Below are positions 46,701 through 54,989 of a stretch of DNA of 64,000 bases, piece after piece. How positions within the stretch are numbered: the stretch's first letter is position 1; every line of letters starts with the position of its first letter. The notes under the pieces are model-generated. The model was not told the DNA's origin, did not search any database, and was given only the letters and a program-made list of their open reading frames with translations. A program made the translations under genes and the position numbers. Source of the stretch: Thomasclavelia spiroformis DSM 1552 (lineage in GTDB: Bacteria; Bacillota_I; Bacilli_A; Erysipelotrichales; Coprobacillaceae); contig NZ_CP102275.1 in the NCBI RefSeq assembly GCF_025149465.1, positions 1 to 64,000 on the forward strand, given 5' to 3'.

Positions 46701-47437
46701 ATGGCTGGATGGCATGGACAGATAATGGAAACCAGGCAGGAACAACTGGTGAAAACAAACAGATGGAAGCTATCAAAATTAAATTAACGGGTGAGCTTGA
46801 AGAGAAATATGATATATATTATCGAGTACATGCAGAGGAATTAGGATGGCTAGATTGGACATTAAATGGAAAAGCAGCAGGGACAGCAGGATATTGCTAT
46901 CAGATTGAAGCAATTGAAATAAAATTGGTAGAAAAAGGAAGCAGGGCACCCGGAGCAACAGAAAGAGCATATGTGCAGAAAAGATATATAAAATATGCTT
47001 CGCATGTAGCTGATTATGGATGGCTATCAGATGTATATGATGGAAGTATTTCAGGAACAATAGGAAAATGCAAACAGATGGAAGCAATAAGCATTTCATT
47101 AGAAAATCAGCCATATGGAGGGAATATCGAATACCGAACACATAGTGCAGATATTGGATGGCAGGAATTTAGAAGCAATGGAACGGTTGCAGGAACAGTA
47201 GGAAGAAATAAGCAGATGGAAGCGATAGAAATCAAGCTTACAGGAGAAATGGAAAAAGAATATGACATCTACTATCGTGTACATATAGCCGATTATGGCT
47301 GGTTAGATTGGGCAAAAAATGGAGCAAGTGCCGGAAGTGAAGGAATGTCCAAAAGAATAGAGGCAATAGAAATAAGGATTGTTCAAAAAGGAGGAAGCGA
47401 GCCAGGAAATACAGCAAGACCGTTTATAAAAAAATAA
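43787..47437 (+). CDS. Secreted M6-type metalloprotease with BIG2 domain and six ChW repeats
   Basis: A 1216-aa exported protein. A signal peptide (about 1-26) precedes an M6 (immune inhibitor A-like) zinc protease domain: LAIMVEFPDK, the calcium-loop-like DLDKNNDGNVD (205-215) and zinc site HEYMH (286-290) followed by GLPDLYR and a methionine turn YDIMATT. Beyond lie GLUG-like motifs (about 580-700, GGLIGLNQNGTIQDCY), a BIG2 domain (about 830-913) and six ChW repeats (about 916-1207, two triplets). It would degrade extracellular proteins; the target is unknown. RBS AGGAGGAATGTAAT. Confidence 0.9.
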   Translation: MKIKLVIAMLIGSLIMGSFTVISVYGKNDELDTTLLEEHAGGLLDYTKMYGLEKEEVKPITHNRYLRSSAPQENNYLAIMVEFPDKTGTSLDDVQTLSKAEAVMNKGNRNMETPNGSVPIISLKEYVEKYTYHKMTTKTTFFPQDKSGNVVSVMLSKNRSYYMKKSASNPNGYTLTQAREREEELVNEILSKAKESIERVFNASDLDKNNDGNVDAISFFIEADKVTEDKVEWSDLLWSHKISGMNLNVTLEGKKVNTYNLINTYDSNYLGGVFSMNQGTYGTIIHEYMHVLGLPDLYRYNSGGDPVGFYDIMATTTNYNPQGILAYMTSEYNNLGWNSLSEVKSSTSVTLNKPQYSNPSEKRAVKIVSPVNEDEFFIVEYYEKRDKVYASDTSISDGLVVYRINSKVKNGNMNGTSTGKNDYLYVFRPNETGCGKGEGNLNQAVLSKNGRSSIGKPLNTTYSWNNDTLFYSNGTNSGITINITSSSSNSITFDINVPIVQGDGSTAKPYLISSVDDLDLIRKNSTKVFKLLNDIDLSGVSNFQTISNFSGTLDGNGFAIKNLTLNNQSSFINTLSSRGVVKNLNFENISITNRNSSHTGIFGTVSGQLENIAIKSGKISNQSSNNGQYLGTGALAGVLSSGGAIKDCYSSANVTQGINVGGLIGLNQNGTIQDCYVNGVVSSGKKSSGAVVGTQYFTSYDRYKQPENVLYDINKTKQNEAIGTVYGSDKLIDNKTGKEGFIGVDLLKEITLDISGIKEKELGLTIKANPIISLSKKVTIKDTSIATYNSITNRIQAHKRGKTELTVSLPVGNNTMILSSTINVINSNIPITRVTLDRSLLTLNLNQSTNLKATINPSDTTDSKALTWTTSNSKVATVDSNGKVTGISEGEATITVRTSNGKTASCKVTVIEQEPELVYQAHVADYGWLETVGDGETAGTTGKNKQMEAIKINLINNVYKGTVEYSAHVADYGWMAWTDNGNQAGTTGENKQMEAIKIKLTGELEEKYDIYYRVHAEELGWLDWTLNGKAAGTAGYCYQIEAIEIKLVEKGSRAPGATERAYVQKRYIKYASHVADYGWLSDVYDGSISGTIGKCKQMEAISISLENQPYGGNIEYRTHSADIGWQEFRSNGTVAGTVGRNKQMEAIEIKLTGEMEKEYDIYYRVHIADYGWLDWAKNGASAGSEGMSKRIEAIEIRIVQKGGSEPGNTARPFIKK
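46339..47437 (+). repeat. 1.1-kb direct repeat, copy B
   Basis: Partner of 42527-43625. Differences noticed include tgtgaag/tgtaaag (Glu/Lys), acatcaaat/acattaaat (Ser/Leu), tattgttat/tattgctat (silent) and acagtaaga/acagcaaga (Val/Ala) near the end. Confidence 0.95.
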
Positions 47438-49041
47438 ATGTAAAATAATAAAAGAGGCTCTAAATAATCAGGCGCTTTAATAAAAATTGCTCTAAAATAC
47501 CTATCGGTTTTGGTGAATAATTTGGAGGATGTTTAGACCTAATTTTTTCTCCTTTGTTTATATAAGTAATCAAAAATAACTTTGAGTTATAGGAGTTTAG
47601 ATAATCTTCATTTAATACGGAGTGATTAATCACTCCGTATTTTAAAAATGTCTGAAGAATTACTATCTGTAACAGATAATGATTTTTTGTATTATAAATA
47701 TTTTCATTTAGCATAAGTGCATATGTATTTCTTTGTACCATTTTATATAATATGTAGTATGGTATTATTGAATGGGATGCATTCTTTTTATTTTCTAAAG
47801 ATTTCAAAATATAGATTAATGGAATAATTGTATCTTAATCCCATGTTTGTAAGACAGATAAAAATTATTATAACAAAATAATACATTATATATTAGATAA
47901 TGTCCTAAAATCCAATGAAACTTTAGTTAGTCTTATATGTTTTTATTATTTTTTATAGGGTTTTCTCTAAGGTTAATTGTAGAGTTAATTTTGTTTTTTA
48001 AAATTGTTTCATATTTGTTTTGAGAGTATAAAATTTTGCTTTTTTTATATGTTGAAAATTAGTTATTATCATGAATTGATTAAAAGAGTGATAAAACATA
48101 TTTAAGATTATAAATTATGAATATCTACATAGTCTAATATTTGAATATATAAAAGGTTTCTATAATTTCTATAATATGATAAGAGTATATTTACATTATG
48201 ATTTTAAATCATCTAATAAATAAATATATTTAATTAGCAGCAATTAATTAAATTTCTTACATTTATGTAGTCAAAAATCTTGGCATAGTAGCATATTTTA
48301 TTTAAATAGTAATATGGAGTCAATCAGGTGGCAGTTTATTTGATGTTGAGATAAATTATAAAAAAGTGTATACTAAAAATAGTTAGTATAAGTATAATAA
48401 TATGAAAACAAATAATTTTATTAATTTGTTGAAAATAATAAAGTTTAACATATATAAAAGAATAATTGATTAGAGTTTTGATGTATTACAATAAATATAA
48501 ATAGCATTTATACTGAAAATAAGAAATATAAAAAATTTATTATATTATAAAGTGAATAAGTGAGTGTTTTAAAACTATTAAATTATAATCTAAAATAGAT
48601 ATGACTATTTTTATTTTATAATCATAATTTATGATATAGTAATATAAAATTTTTATTGCCACATATTGATATTTAAGATTTGTAATATTAGTATAAGAGA
48701 AATAAAATTTGTTAATATTTATCTTATGTTATAAATAATTTTATTATGTATGAAGTTTTTAAAAATAGTATATAAGAAGATATCAAATCATAAAAAAATA
48801 AATATTAAAGGAGGTTAGTATAAGTAAGTTTTAAAGTTAGCACATTTATTATTGAAGAGATAATATATTATATAAAATAAACTATTAAATAAAAGACATA
48901 TGATAAATAAAATAGTATTAAAGCATATATTCACTTTTACAATTATAAATAAAATTAAGGAAAGGGAATTATATCAAATATTTCATAATCGTTATTTTAT
49001 AATAATAGATTATAAATAATGATATATTGGGAAAGAATCTT
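47438..49041. other. 1.6-kb AT-rich region without a credible gene
   Basis: No convincing gene. A 115-codon minus-strand frame (47807-47460) opens with TTG without a ribosome binding site and has no family signature I know. An orphan AAAGGAGG at about 48807 has no start codon in range. Stops are dense in every frame. The rest is A/T-rich DNA with many chance TATAAT-like words. It may be a long leader, decayed genes or an old insertion site. Confidence 0.5.
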
Positions 49042-50391
49042 ATGAAAAAGTTTTTAAAGCTATTTGTGAAAGTAATGCTTATATGTACAATAATTATTTT
49101 AACTTTAGGATTTTTAACACCATCTTTTGCATTAAAAGCAATGGAGGCACCTGAGATAACTTATCAAGCATATGTCGAAGACAAAAAATGGCTAGAGATA
49201 GTCTCTAATGGTGAAATAGCGGGAACCACAGGTCAAAGTAAGAGGCTAGAAGCATTAATTATTAATCTTAAAGAAAATGAAAATAGTATGATAAAATATC
49301 GTGCTCACGTAGCTGAAATTGGATGGCAAACATGGGTAACATCAGGGATTCAAGCTGGTACTACTGGTAAGTCATCTGCTATAGAAGCAGTACAAGTTGA
49401 ATTGACAGATGAATATATTGATAAATATGATATATATTATCGAGTACATGTTCCAAGTAAAGGATGGTTAGGTTGGGCAAAAAACGGAGAAACCGCTGGA
49501 TCAGTGGGGATTTCTCTTCGAACAGAGGCATTTCAAATTAGATTGGTTACCAAAGGAAGTGAATTTTTAACAGGAGGTAAATCTTTATTAACAAAACCAA
49601 TTTTAAACTATAGTGCACATGTACAAAATATTGGATGGATGAATTATGTTGGCGAAGGGACAACAGCAGGAACTACAGGTCAAAGTAAGAGAATGGAGGC
49701 TATTAGGATAAATTTAAGTGATTTTGAAGGAAATAACGGAATATTATATAGAGCGCATGTTTCTGATATAGGTTGGCAAAATTGGGTTTCTAGTAGTCAA
49801 GTGTCTGGGACAGAAGGTCAAGATAGAGCTATAGAAGCGGTAGAAATAAAATTATCGCCAACATTATCTGATTTTTTTGATATATATTATAGGGTGCATG
49901 TTTCACAAAATGATTGGCTAGGCTGGGCAAAAAATGGTGAACCAGCAGGGACAACAGGAGGTAGACTTCAATCAGAAGCTATTGAAGTTAGACTGATTGC
50001 TAAAGGAGACGATTTTAATAGAGGAGGCCCAGCTTATAAAAAAATAACACCGACAATACGTGATAAGATTGTTGATGCTGCGTATTCTAGATTAGGATGT
50101 CCGTATGTGTGGGGAGGAAATGGACCTAATTCGTTTGATTGTTCGGGCCTTGTTAGATGGTGCTACGCACAAGTAGGAATTTCAATTCCAAGAACTTCTG
50201 GGGATCAAGGTAATTGTGGAACCAAAATAAGTGTTTCACAAGCGCAACCAGGTGATATATTATGGAAATCTGGACATGTAGGGATTTATATTGGTAATGG
50301 GCAATATATACATGCACCTCATTCAGGTGAGGTGGTTAAAATTTCTTCCGTATCCAGTGGAAAATTTACACATGCTGTAAGGGTAGTGTAA
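49042..50391 (+). CDS. Secreted NlpC/P60 endopeptidase with six ChW repeats
   Basis: About 449 aa. A signal peptide (about residues 1-35, ending near SFALKA) is followed by two ChW triplets (about 40-175 and 190-330). The C-terminal NlpC/P60 domain (about 342-449) has catalytic Cys about 367 in FDCSGLVRW, His in KSGHVGIYIG and a second polar residue in YIHAPH. It should cut D-gamma-Glu-diamino acid bonds in peptidoglycan stem peptides. The ATG at 49042 is preferred to a TTG at 49027; the only ribosome-binding-like sequence is a weak GGGAAAG. Confidence 0.91.
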   Translation: MKKFLKLFVKVMLICTIIILTLGFLTPSFALKAMEAPEITYQAYVEDKKWLEIVSNGEIAGTTGQSKRLEALIINLKENENSMIKYRAHVAEIGWQTWVTSGIQAGTTGKSSAIEAVQVELTDEYIDKYDIYYRVHVPSKGWLGWAKNGETAGSVGISLRTEAFQIRLVTKGSEFLTGGKSLLTKPILNYSAHVQNIGWMNYVGEGTTAGTTGQSKRMEAIRINLSDFEGNNGILYRAHVSDIGWQNWVSSSQVSGTEGQDRAIEAVEIKLSPTLSDFFDIYYRVHVSQNDWLGWAKNGEPAGTTGGRLQSEAIEVRLIAKGDDFNRGGPAYKKITPTIRDKIVDAAYSRLGCPYVWGGNGPNSFDCSGLVRWCYAQVGISIPRTSGDQGNCGTKISVSQAQPGDILWKSGHVGIYIGNGQYIHAPHSGEVVKISSVSSGKFTHAVRVV

Positions 50392-50581
50392 TATAAATTA
50401 TTTTATTAAAAATAGATAAATTTTATAATTGAATATATACATTTAAAGAATATTAGTGATTGTTAAAATAAATTTCGAATATATTTAACAGCAAAGTAAT
50501 AGTTTATAAAATCATAAAAAGATAGGGTGATAATGAAGCTAAATTTATTGATACTAATTTAATTTTTAAACAGATAATAAG

Positions 50582-50620
50582 GATTGATTCCTGCATTGCA
50601 TAGGGGTTAATCTTTTTATT
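50582..50620 (+). terminator. Terminator after the NlpC/P60 gene
   Basis: GATTGATTCCT pairs (with G-U pairs) with AGGGGTTAATC, followed by TTTTT. It lies about 190 nt past the stop codon. Confidence 0.6.
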
Positions 50621-50731
50621 TTTATTCGTTGAATATTTAATGATAAGACATTAGTTTTATCTTTTTTATTATAAATAAGTAATATTTTTAAAAATAAAAA
50701 TCAAAATATGTATTTAACTTTTAGAATGGGC

Positions 50732-50760
50732 TTAAAAATTATGATTATATGTAGTAAAAT
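50732..50760 (+). promoter_or_regulatory. Promoter of the ChW L,D-transpeptidase gene
   Basis: TTAAAA (50732-50737), 17 nt, TAAAAT (50755-50760). It is 29/30 identical to the metalloprotease promoter at 43738-43767. Confidence 0.6.
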
Positions 50761-50844
50761 AGTATTAAAGAGTAGTGTGCAAGTAATAAATTTAATTTCG
50801 TAATATTAAAGTATAATATTTTTGATTAATGTGGAGGGATAATT

Positions 50845-51972
50845 ATGAAAAAGGTAATATGTTTATTGATTAGTTTTGGGTTGATTTTTACTGCAATGTT
50901 AAATTTTGTATATGCTATAAATGGTAATGAAGATAATATAGAGACTGTTCAACAAACTGATGATACTATACCAAATATTTTTTATAATACTCATGTACAG
51001 GATTATGGCTGGTTAGGTACAGTTACTAATGGAAATGTAAGTGGGATGAGTGAAGAATCAAAAAGGTTAGAAGCAATTCAAATATCTTTAAATGAAAATA
51101 ACTATGCTGGAAAGATTGAATATAGTACTTACATAGAAGATTACGGATGGCAAGATTATGTAGGTAATGGAGCTATTAGTGGTACAACCGGTGAATCTAG
51201 AAGGCTTGAAGCGATAAAAATCAGATTAAGTGGCGAAATATCAAATTATTATGATGTGTATTATCGGGTATATTGTCAAAATATTGGTTGGTTAGATTGG
51301 ACAAGTAATGATAAAGTTGCAGGAACAGTAGGTGGTTCCTATAGATTAGAAGCAATTGAAATTAAACTCTATTCAAAAAATGCTGATAAACCAGTAGAAA
51401 CAAATAAATCATCATTAACTTTTTCATATAGAAATGGATTTAAAGTTTGCTATGATGCTAATGATAATTTGTGTGAGGATTTAGAAAAACTAATAGGGTT
51501 ACAAAACTCATATGCATTAAGGGTAAATAAACAAACTAATGTAGTAACGGTTTTAATACAAAATGGTGAAGGTGAATATGAAATAGCGTATAAACGTTTT
51601 ATATGTTCAGTTGGGAATGATACGCCAACAGGGACATTTTATACACCTGCTAAATATCGTTGGCGAGCATTGGTAGAATCAAGCTATGGGCAATATTCTA
51701 CAAGAATAGTTAATAGAATTTTATTTCATTCTGTTCCATATGATAAAATGAATCCATATACATTATTAACAGAGGAATATAATAAGTTAGGAACAACGTG
51801 TTCACATGGATGTGTAAGATTAACTTGTGAAGATGCTAAATGGATATATGATAACTGTACTTTGAAAACAAAAGTAGAAATAGTAACAAGAAGATTTGAT
51901 CCATTAAATAAACCAAAGACTCAAAAAATTCCATCAAGTCAAACATGGGATCCAACTGATCCAAATATATAA
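50845..51972 (+). CDS. Secreted L,D-transpeptidase with three ChW repeats
   Basis: A 375-aa exported enzyme. The signal peptide (about 1-25) precedes one ChW triplet (about 45-185). A linker leads to a YkuD domain (about 225-352): YALRVNKQTNVVTVL, the GTFYTPAKYRW substrate region, HSVP, and the catalytic SHGCVRL with Cys about 323. It would form 3-3 peptidoglycan crosslinks or attach proteins. It has no membrane anchor, unlike the L,D-transpeptidase at 32658; the ChW repeats may hold it at the wall. RBS GGAGGGATAATT. Confidence 0.92.
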   Translation: MKKVICLLISFGLIFTAMLNFVYAINGNEDNIETVQQTDDTIPNIFYNTHVQDYGWLGTVTNGNVSGMSEESKRLEAIQISLNENNYAGKIEYSTYIEDYGWQDYVGNGAISGTTGESRRLEAIKIRLSGEISNYYDVYYRVYCQNIGWLDWTSNDKVAGTVGGSYRLEAIEIKLYSKNADKPVETNKSSLTFSYRNGFKVCYDANDNLCEDLEKLIGLQNSYALRVNKQTNVVTVLIQNGEGEYEIAYKRFICSVGNDTPTGTFYTPAKYRWRALVESSYGQYSTRIVNRILFHSVPYDKMNPYTLLTEEYNKLGTTCSHGCVRLTCEDAKWIYDNCTLKTKVEIVTRRFDPLNKPKTQKIPSSQTWDPTDPNI

Positions 51973-51986
51973 AAAATAGAATATTA

Positions 51987-52032
51987 AAAATCCTGTTTAA
52001 ACTAAAATAAATAATAGTTTAAACAGGATTTT
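51987..52032. terminator. Bidirectional terminator
   Basis: Perfect 18-bp stem AAAATCCTGTTTAAACTA and its complement around a 10-nt loop, between convergent genes. Confidence 0.85.
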
Positions 52033-52043
52033 ATTCTATATAA

Positions 52044-52526
52044 TTAGATAAAAATCATGTTAATAGCAAATGCAATACATATACTGACAATTACATCACT
52101 TAAATAATGAACACCAGATAGAAATCTAGAAATAGTTAATGCAATTGCTAATGTTGATAATAGTAGTCCCATATTAGGACCATATCTAAGAACTGTAAGA
52201 GCCACAGAAACAGCAAAGGCAACTTGAATACTTGGAAAAGAATAGTTTCTTCTTTTTAAATCATCTACAGGTTTTATATTATATTTTTGAATTGGACGTT
52301 TTCTATTAATTATTAATTTTAATACAATTACAATTAAAATAGAATATAAAGGATTCTTAATAAAGAAAAAAAGATGACTTTGCCATTCAATATAAATTTT
52401 TAATAAAAATAAAGAATAGAAAATTATTATCATATATGGGCAAAATCTAGATGTAAAGTGTATACATCCTTTAATAAATGGATGTTGCCAAATAAAATTA
52501 TTCATATGTTTATAAAAAGTTTCCAT
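52044..52526 (-). CDS. PAP2-family membrane protein with altered catalytic motif
   Basis: About 160 aa with four or five membrane segments. PAP2 motif 1 is visible as KLIINRKRP and motif 3 as SRFLSGVHYLSD. Motif 2, normally PSGH, reads PSIQ, so the first catalytic His is replaced by Gln. The family removes phosphate from lipid carriers such as undecaprenyl pyrophosphate; this copy may be inactive or act differently. The ATG at 52526, preceded by AGGAGG, is preferred to a start near 52625 that would add 33 residues. Confidence 0.8.
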   Translation of the reverse strand: METFYKHMNNFIWQHPFIKGCIHFTSRFCPYMIIIFYSLFLLKIYIEWQSHLFFFIKNPLYSILIVIVLKLIINRKRPIQKYNIKPVDDLKRRNYSFPSIQVAFAVSVALTVLRYGPNMGLLLSTLAIALTISRFLSGVHYLSDVIVSICIAFAINMIFI

Positions 52527-52547
52527 TAAGTTAATCCTCCTTTTACT

Positions 52548-52577
52548 ATTATAGCTTATATATGAATATTTGTCGAT
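52548..52577 (-). promoter_or_regulatory. Promoter of the PAP2-like gene
   Basis: Minus strand: TCGACA (52576-52571), 17 nt, TATAAT (52553-52548). The -35 overlaps TTTGTCGAT, one base from a 0A box, so a Spo0A link is possible but weak. Confidence 0.5.
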
Positions 52578-52712
52578 TTTAAGAAATAGTAGAAAGCAGA
52601 CAAATGATAGAGGTAAAAATGACAAATATTCTAATATATGATATTATTAATGCGAGAACTTTGTAGAAATTTATAAAAAATATTAATCAATAAAACGATG
52701 AGAGGTGAAACA

Positions 52713-54077
52713 GTGAATAGAAAATTAATGCCTATTATGCTTTTTGCAATTGAGATAGTAATGTATTACTTTATTTGTCTGTATTTTCATATGGATACTA
52801 AATTAATAATAGGTTCAGGAACATTATATTTTTTATTTATGTTTATTTATGGGCACTATTCTTTAAAAACATGTTTAATTTGGAATGAGATTAAGCAATT
52901 AGTAAAAACAAGTTTTTGCTTTTTTATTGCTTTATTAGTTTTAGTACCTAAAAGTTATGGATATGATCGAAGAATTCATTTAACAGTTATGGTTGTTGCA
53001 ATGTTTATTATAAGTTTACTTGCATCAAGATTTTTAAGAATTGCATTTAGAGAAATTTTTGCAAGAAAAACTTTAGTAATTGGCACAGGTTATGAAGCTG
53101 CACGACTTGGAAAAATATCTAATAATAATAGATTTGCATTAACTAGCGTAAAGGGATATGTAGATGTAAATAACACTAAAGATTTATTTGGTTTTAAACA
53201 AGAAAATATTATTAAACATAGTAGAGTATATGATTATGATAATTTAAATGAGGCTATTGAAAATAATGAAATTGAACAAATAATCATTGCTTTACCTGAA
53301 GCTAATCAACAAGTAATTGATAAAGTTATGAGTGATATTTATGGAAAAGTTGCCTCTGTAAAGTATCTTCCAAATGTTAATGGAACAATGACTTTTTCAT
53401 CAGAAGTACAAGATTTTGATGGACAATTATTAATAGCTACATCAAATGATACAATTGGTATATTAGATAAGTTTATTAAAAGATTTATTGATATTTTAGC
53501 AGGAATTGTAGGGGTAATAACATTATTGCCATTAATGGTGTATGTAAAATATAAATATGTAAAAAGTGGAGATTATGATAATATCATGTTTTCACAGTAT
53601 CGAATAGGTAAAAATGGTAAGTTAATTAAAATTTATAAATTTAGATCAATGATACCAAATGCTGAAAAAGAATTAGAAAGATTAATGAAGGAAGATTCTA
53701 AAATAAAAGAAGAATATTTGACTAATAAAAAATTAAAAGATGATCCTAGAATTACTCCAGTTGGTCATTTTTTAAGAAAAACTTCTTTAGATGAATGGCC
53801 ACAGTTTATTAATGTTTTAAAAGGAGAAATGAGTTTTATTGGCCCTAGACCTTATCTTCCTAGAGAGAAAGAAGATATGGGTCAATATTATGATTCAATT
53901 ATTAAGCTAAAACCAGGTGTTACGGGAATGTGGCAGGCTAATGGTAGAAGTGATGTTGAATTCAGTTATCGATGTAAATTGGATGATTATTATTATCATA
54001 ATTGGTCAATTTGGTTAGACTTTACAATTATGTATAAGACTGTAAAAAGTGTAGTTTATGGAAAAGGATCATTATAA
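52713..54077 (+). CDS. Initiating undecaprenyl-phosphate sugar-phosphate transferase
   Basis: About 454 aa, WbaP/CpsE-type polyprenyl glycosylphosphotransferase. Four membrane helices occupy the first 110 residues. A CoA-binding-like domain follows, then the bacterial sugar transferase domain (about 255-454) with IYKFRSMIPNAE, DDPRITPVGHFLRKTSLDEWPQ, MSFIGPRPYLPRE and LKPGVTGMWQANGRSDVEF. It starts repeat-unit synthesis by moving a sugar-1-phosphate to undecaprenyl phosphate. The GTG at 52713 has AGAGGTG 5 nt upstream and is preferred to an ATG at 52698. Confidence 0.93.
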   Translation: MNRKLMPIMLFAIEIVMYYFICLYFHMDTKLIIGSGTLYFLFMFIYGHYSLKTCLIWNEIKQLVKTSFCFFIALLVLVPKSYGYDRRIHLTVMVVAMFIISLLASRFLRIAFREIFARKTLVIGTGYEAARLGKISNNNRFALTSVKGYVDVNNTKDLFGFKQENIIKHSRVYDYDNLNEAIENNEIEQIIIALPEANQQVIDKVMSDIYGKVASVKYLPNVNGTMTFSSEVQDFDGQLLIATSNDTIGILDKFIKRFIDILAGIVGVITLLPLMVYVKYKYVKSGDYDNIMFSQYRIGKNGKLIKIYKFRSMIPNAEKELERLMKEDSKIKEEYLTNKKLKDDPRITPVGHFLRKTSLDEWPQFINVLKGEMSFIGPRPYLPREKEDMGQYYDSIIKLKPGVTGMWQANGRSDVEFSYRCKLDDYYYHNWSIWLDFTIMYKTVKSVVYGKGSL

Positions 54078-54102
54078 AATAAACCCTGAAAGGAAATTGA
54101 TA

Positions 54103-54972
54103 ATGAAAATTGCTTATATTATTTTATGTCATAAAAATGCAAAACAGATAAACATGATGATAGATGCATTAAATGATAAAGAAAATATTTTCTTCATTCA
54201 TTTAGATAAAAAATCTAATATCGAAAACTTAATAAAAATGGGGTCTAATATTCATATATTACCTGAAGATAAAAGAATTGATATCAAGTGGGGAAATATT
54301 TCAATGATTAAAGCTACTAAAAATTTATTACAAGCAGTTTTTAATAGCAAGGAAAAATATGATTACGTTTGGTTATTAAGTGGGCAGGACTTTCCTTTAA
54401 AGAATCAAAGCGAGATAAAAAAATATTTAGAAGAAAATAGAGGAAAAAACTTTATTGAAGTAATAGATCAAAGTGATTTGACATATAATCGACTTCTAAA
54501 AAGAAATGAATTATATTATCCAGAATGGCTGATGAAAATATCTTTATTTTCTAGAGTAACGAAAATTATTTATATGATTGTTACCGGTGGTTTATCTAAA
54601 ACATTATTTTTAAAGCGTAAAAATTTTTTGAATGTGAAATTTTATTTTGGTAGTCAATGGTGGGTTTTAACATATGACTGTATATTTGATATTTATAGTA
54701 GATTAGATTTATTTTCAAGCTATTATAAAAATTGTCTTGTACCTGATGAGTCAATATTTCAAACATTATTTATGAATAGTAACTATAAAGATACTTGTGA
54801 AGATAAGTTGACATTAGTGGATTGGAATGGACAGGTAAATCATCCTAAAACATTTACCATAAATGATTATGATGAGCTAATTAATTCAAATTATTTAATG
54901 GCGAGAAAATTTGATGAAAATATAGATGATAATATAATAAAAATGTTGTATGATAATTTAAAAAATAATTAA
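54103..54972 (+). CDS. GT14-family (core-2/I-branching-like) glycosyltransferase
   Basis: About 289 aa. The GT14 pattern is visible: IAYIILCHKNAKQINMMIDAL, FFIHLDKKS, WLLSGQDFPLKNQSEIKKYL, GSQWWVLTYDC and VPDESIFQTLF. Bacterial GT14 proteins of this type transfer GlcNAc or xylose-like sugars in capsule synthesis; the donor is unknown here. The ATG at 54103, after GAAAGGAAATTGATA, gives the normal domain start; an upstream in-frame ATG at 54058 overlaps the previous gene. Confidence 0.87.
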   Translation: MKIAYIILCHKNAKQINMMIDALNDKENIFFIHLDKKSNIENLIKMGSNIHILPEDKRIDIKWGNISMIKATKNLLQAVFNSKEKYDYVWLLSGQDFPLKNQSEIKKYLEENRGKNFIEVIDQSDLTYNRLLKRNELYYPEWLMKISLFSRVTKIIYMIVTGGLSKTLFLKRKNFLNVKFYFGSQWWVLTYDCIFDIYSRLDLFSSYYKNCLVPDESIFQTLFMNSNYKDTCEDKLTLVDWNGQVNHPKTFTINDYDELINSNYLMARKFDENIDDNIIKMLYDNLKNN

Positions 54973-54989
54973 AAATTGAGGAGAATAAG

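Larger units (their letters stand above)
50392..50844 (+). other. Intergenic region with terminator and promoter
   Basis: No gene seen. It contains a terminator at 50582-50620, the ChW-gene promoter at 50732-50760 and an 83-nt leader before the next ATG. Confidence 0.6.

Noticed and set aside
47460-47807. 115-aa minus-strand frame after the metalloprotease gene
   Set aside because: TTG start without a ribosome binding site and no recognisable motif. It could be a fragment, but I cannot support it as a gene.
48402-48473. 23-codon ORF (MKTNNFINLLK...) in the AT-rich gap
   Set aside because: No Shine-Dalgarno and such short frames are expected by chance here.
39966-51972. ChW gene cluster as a cellulosome or prophage lysis module
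   Set aside because: No dockerin, cohesin, holin, portal or integrase genes; signal peptides and wall-enzyme domains fit a chromosomal surface set.
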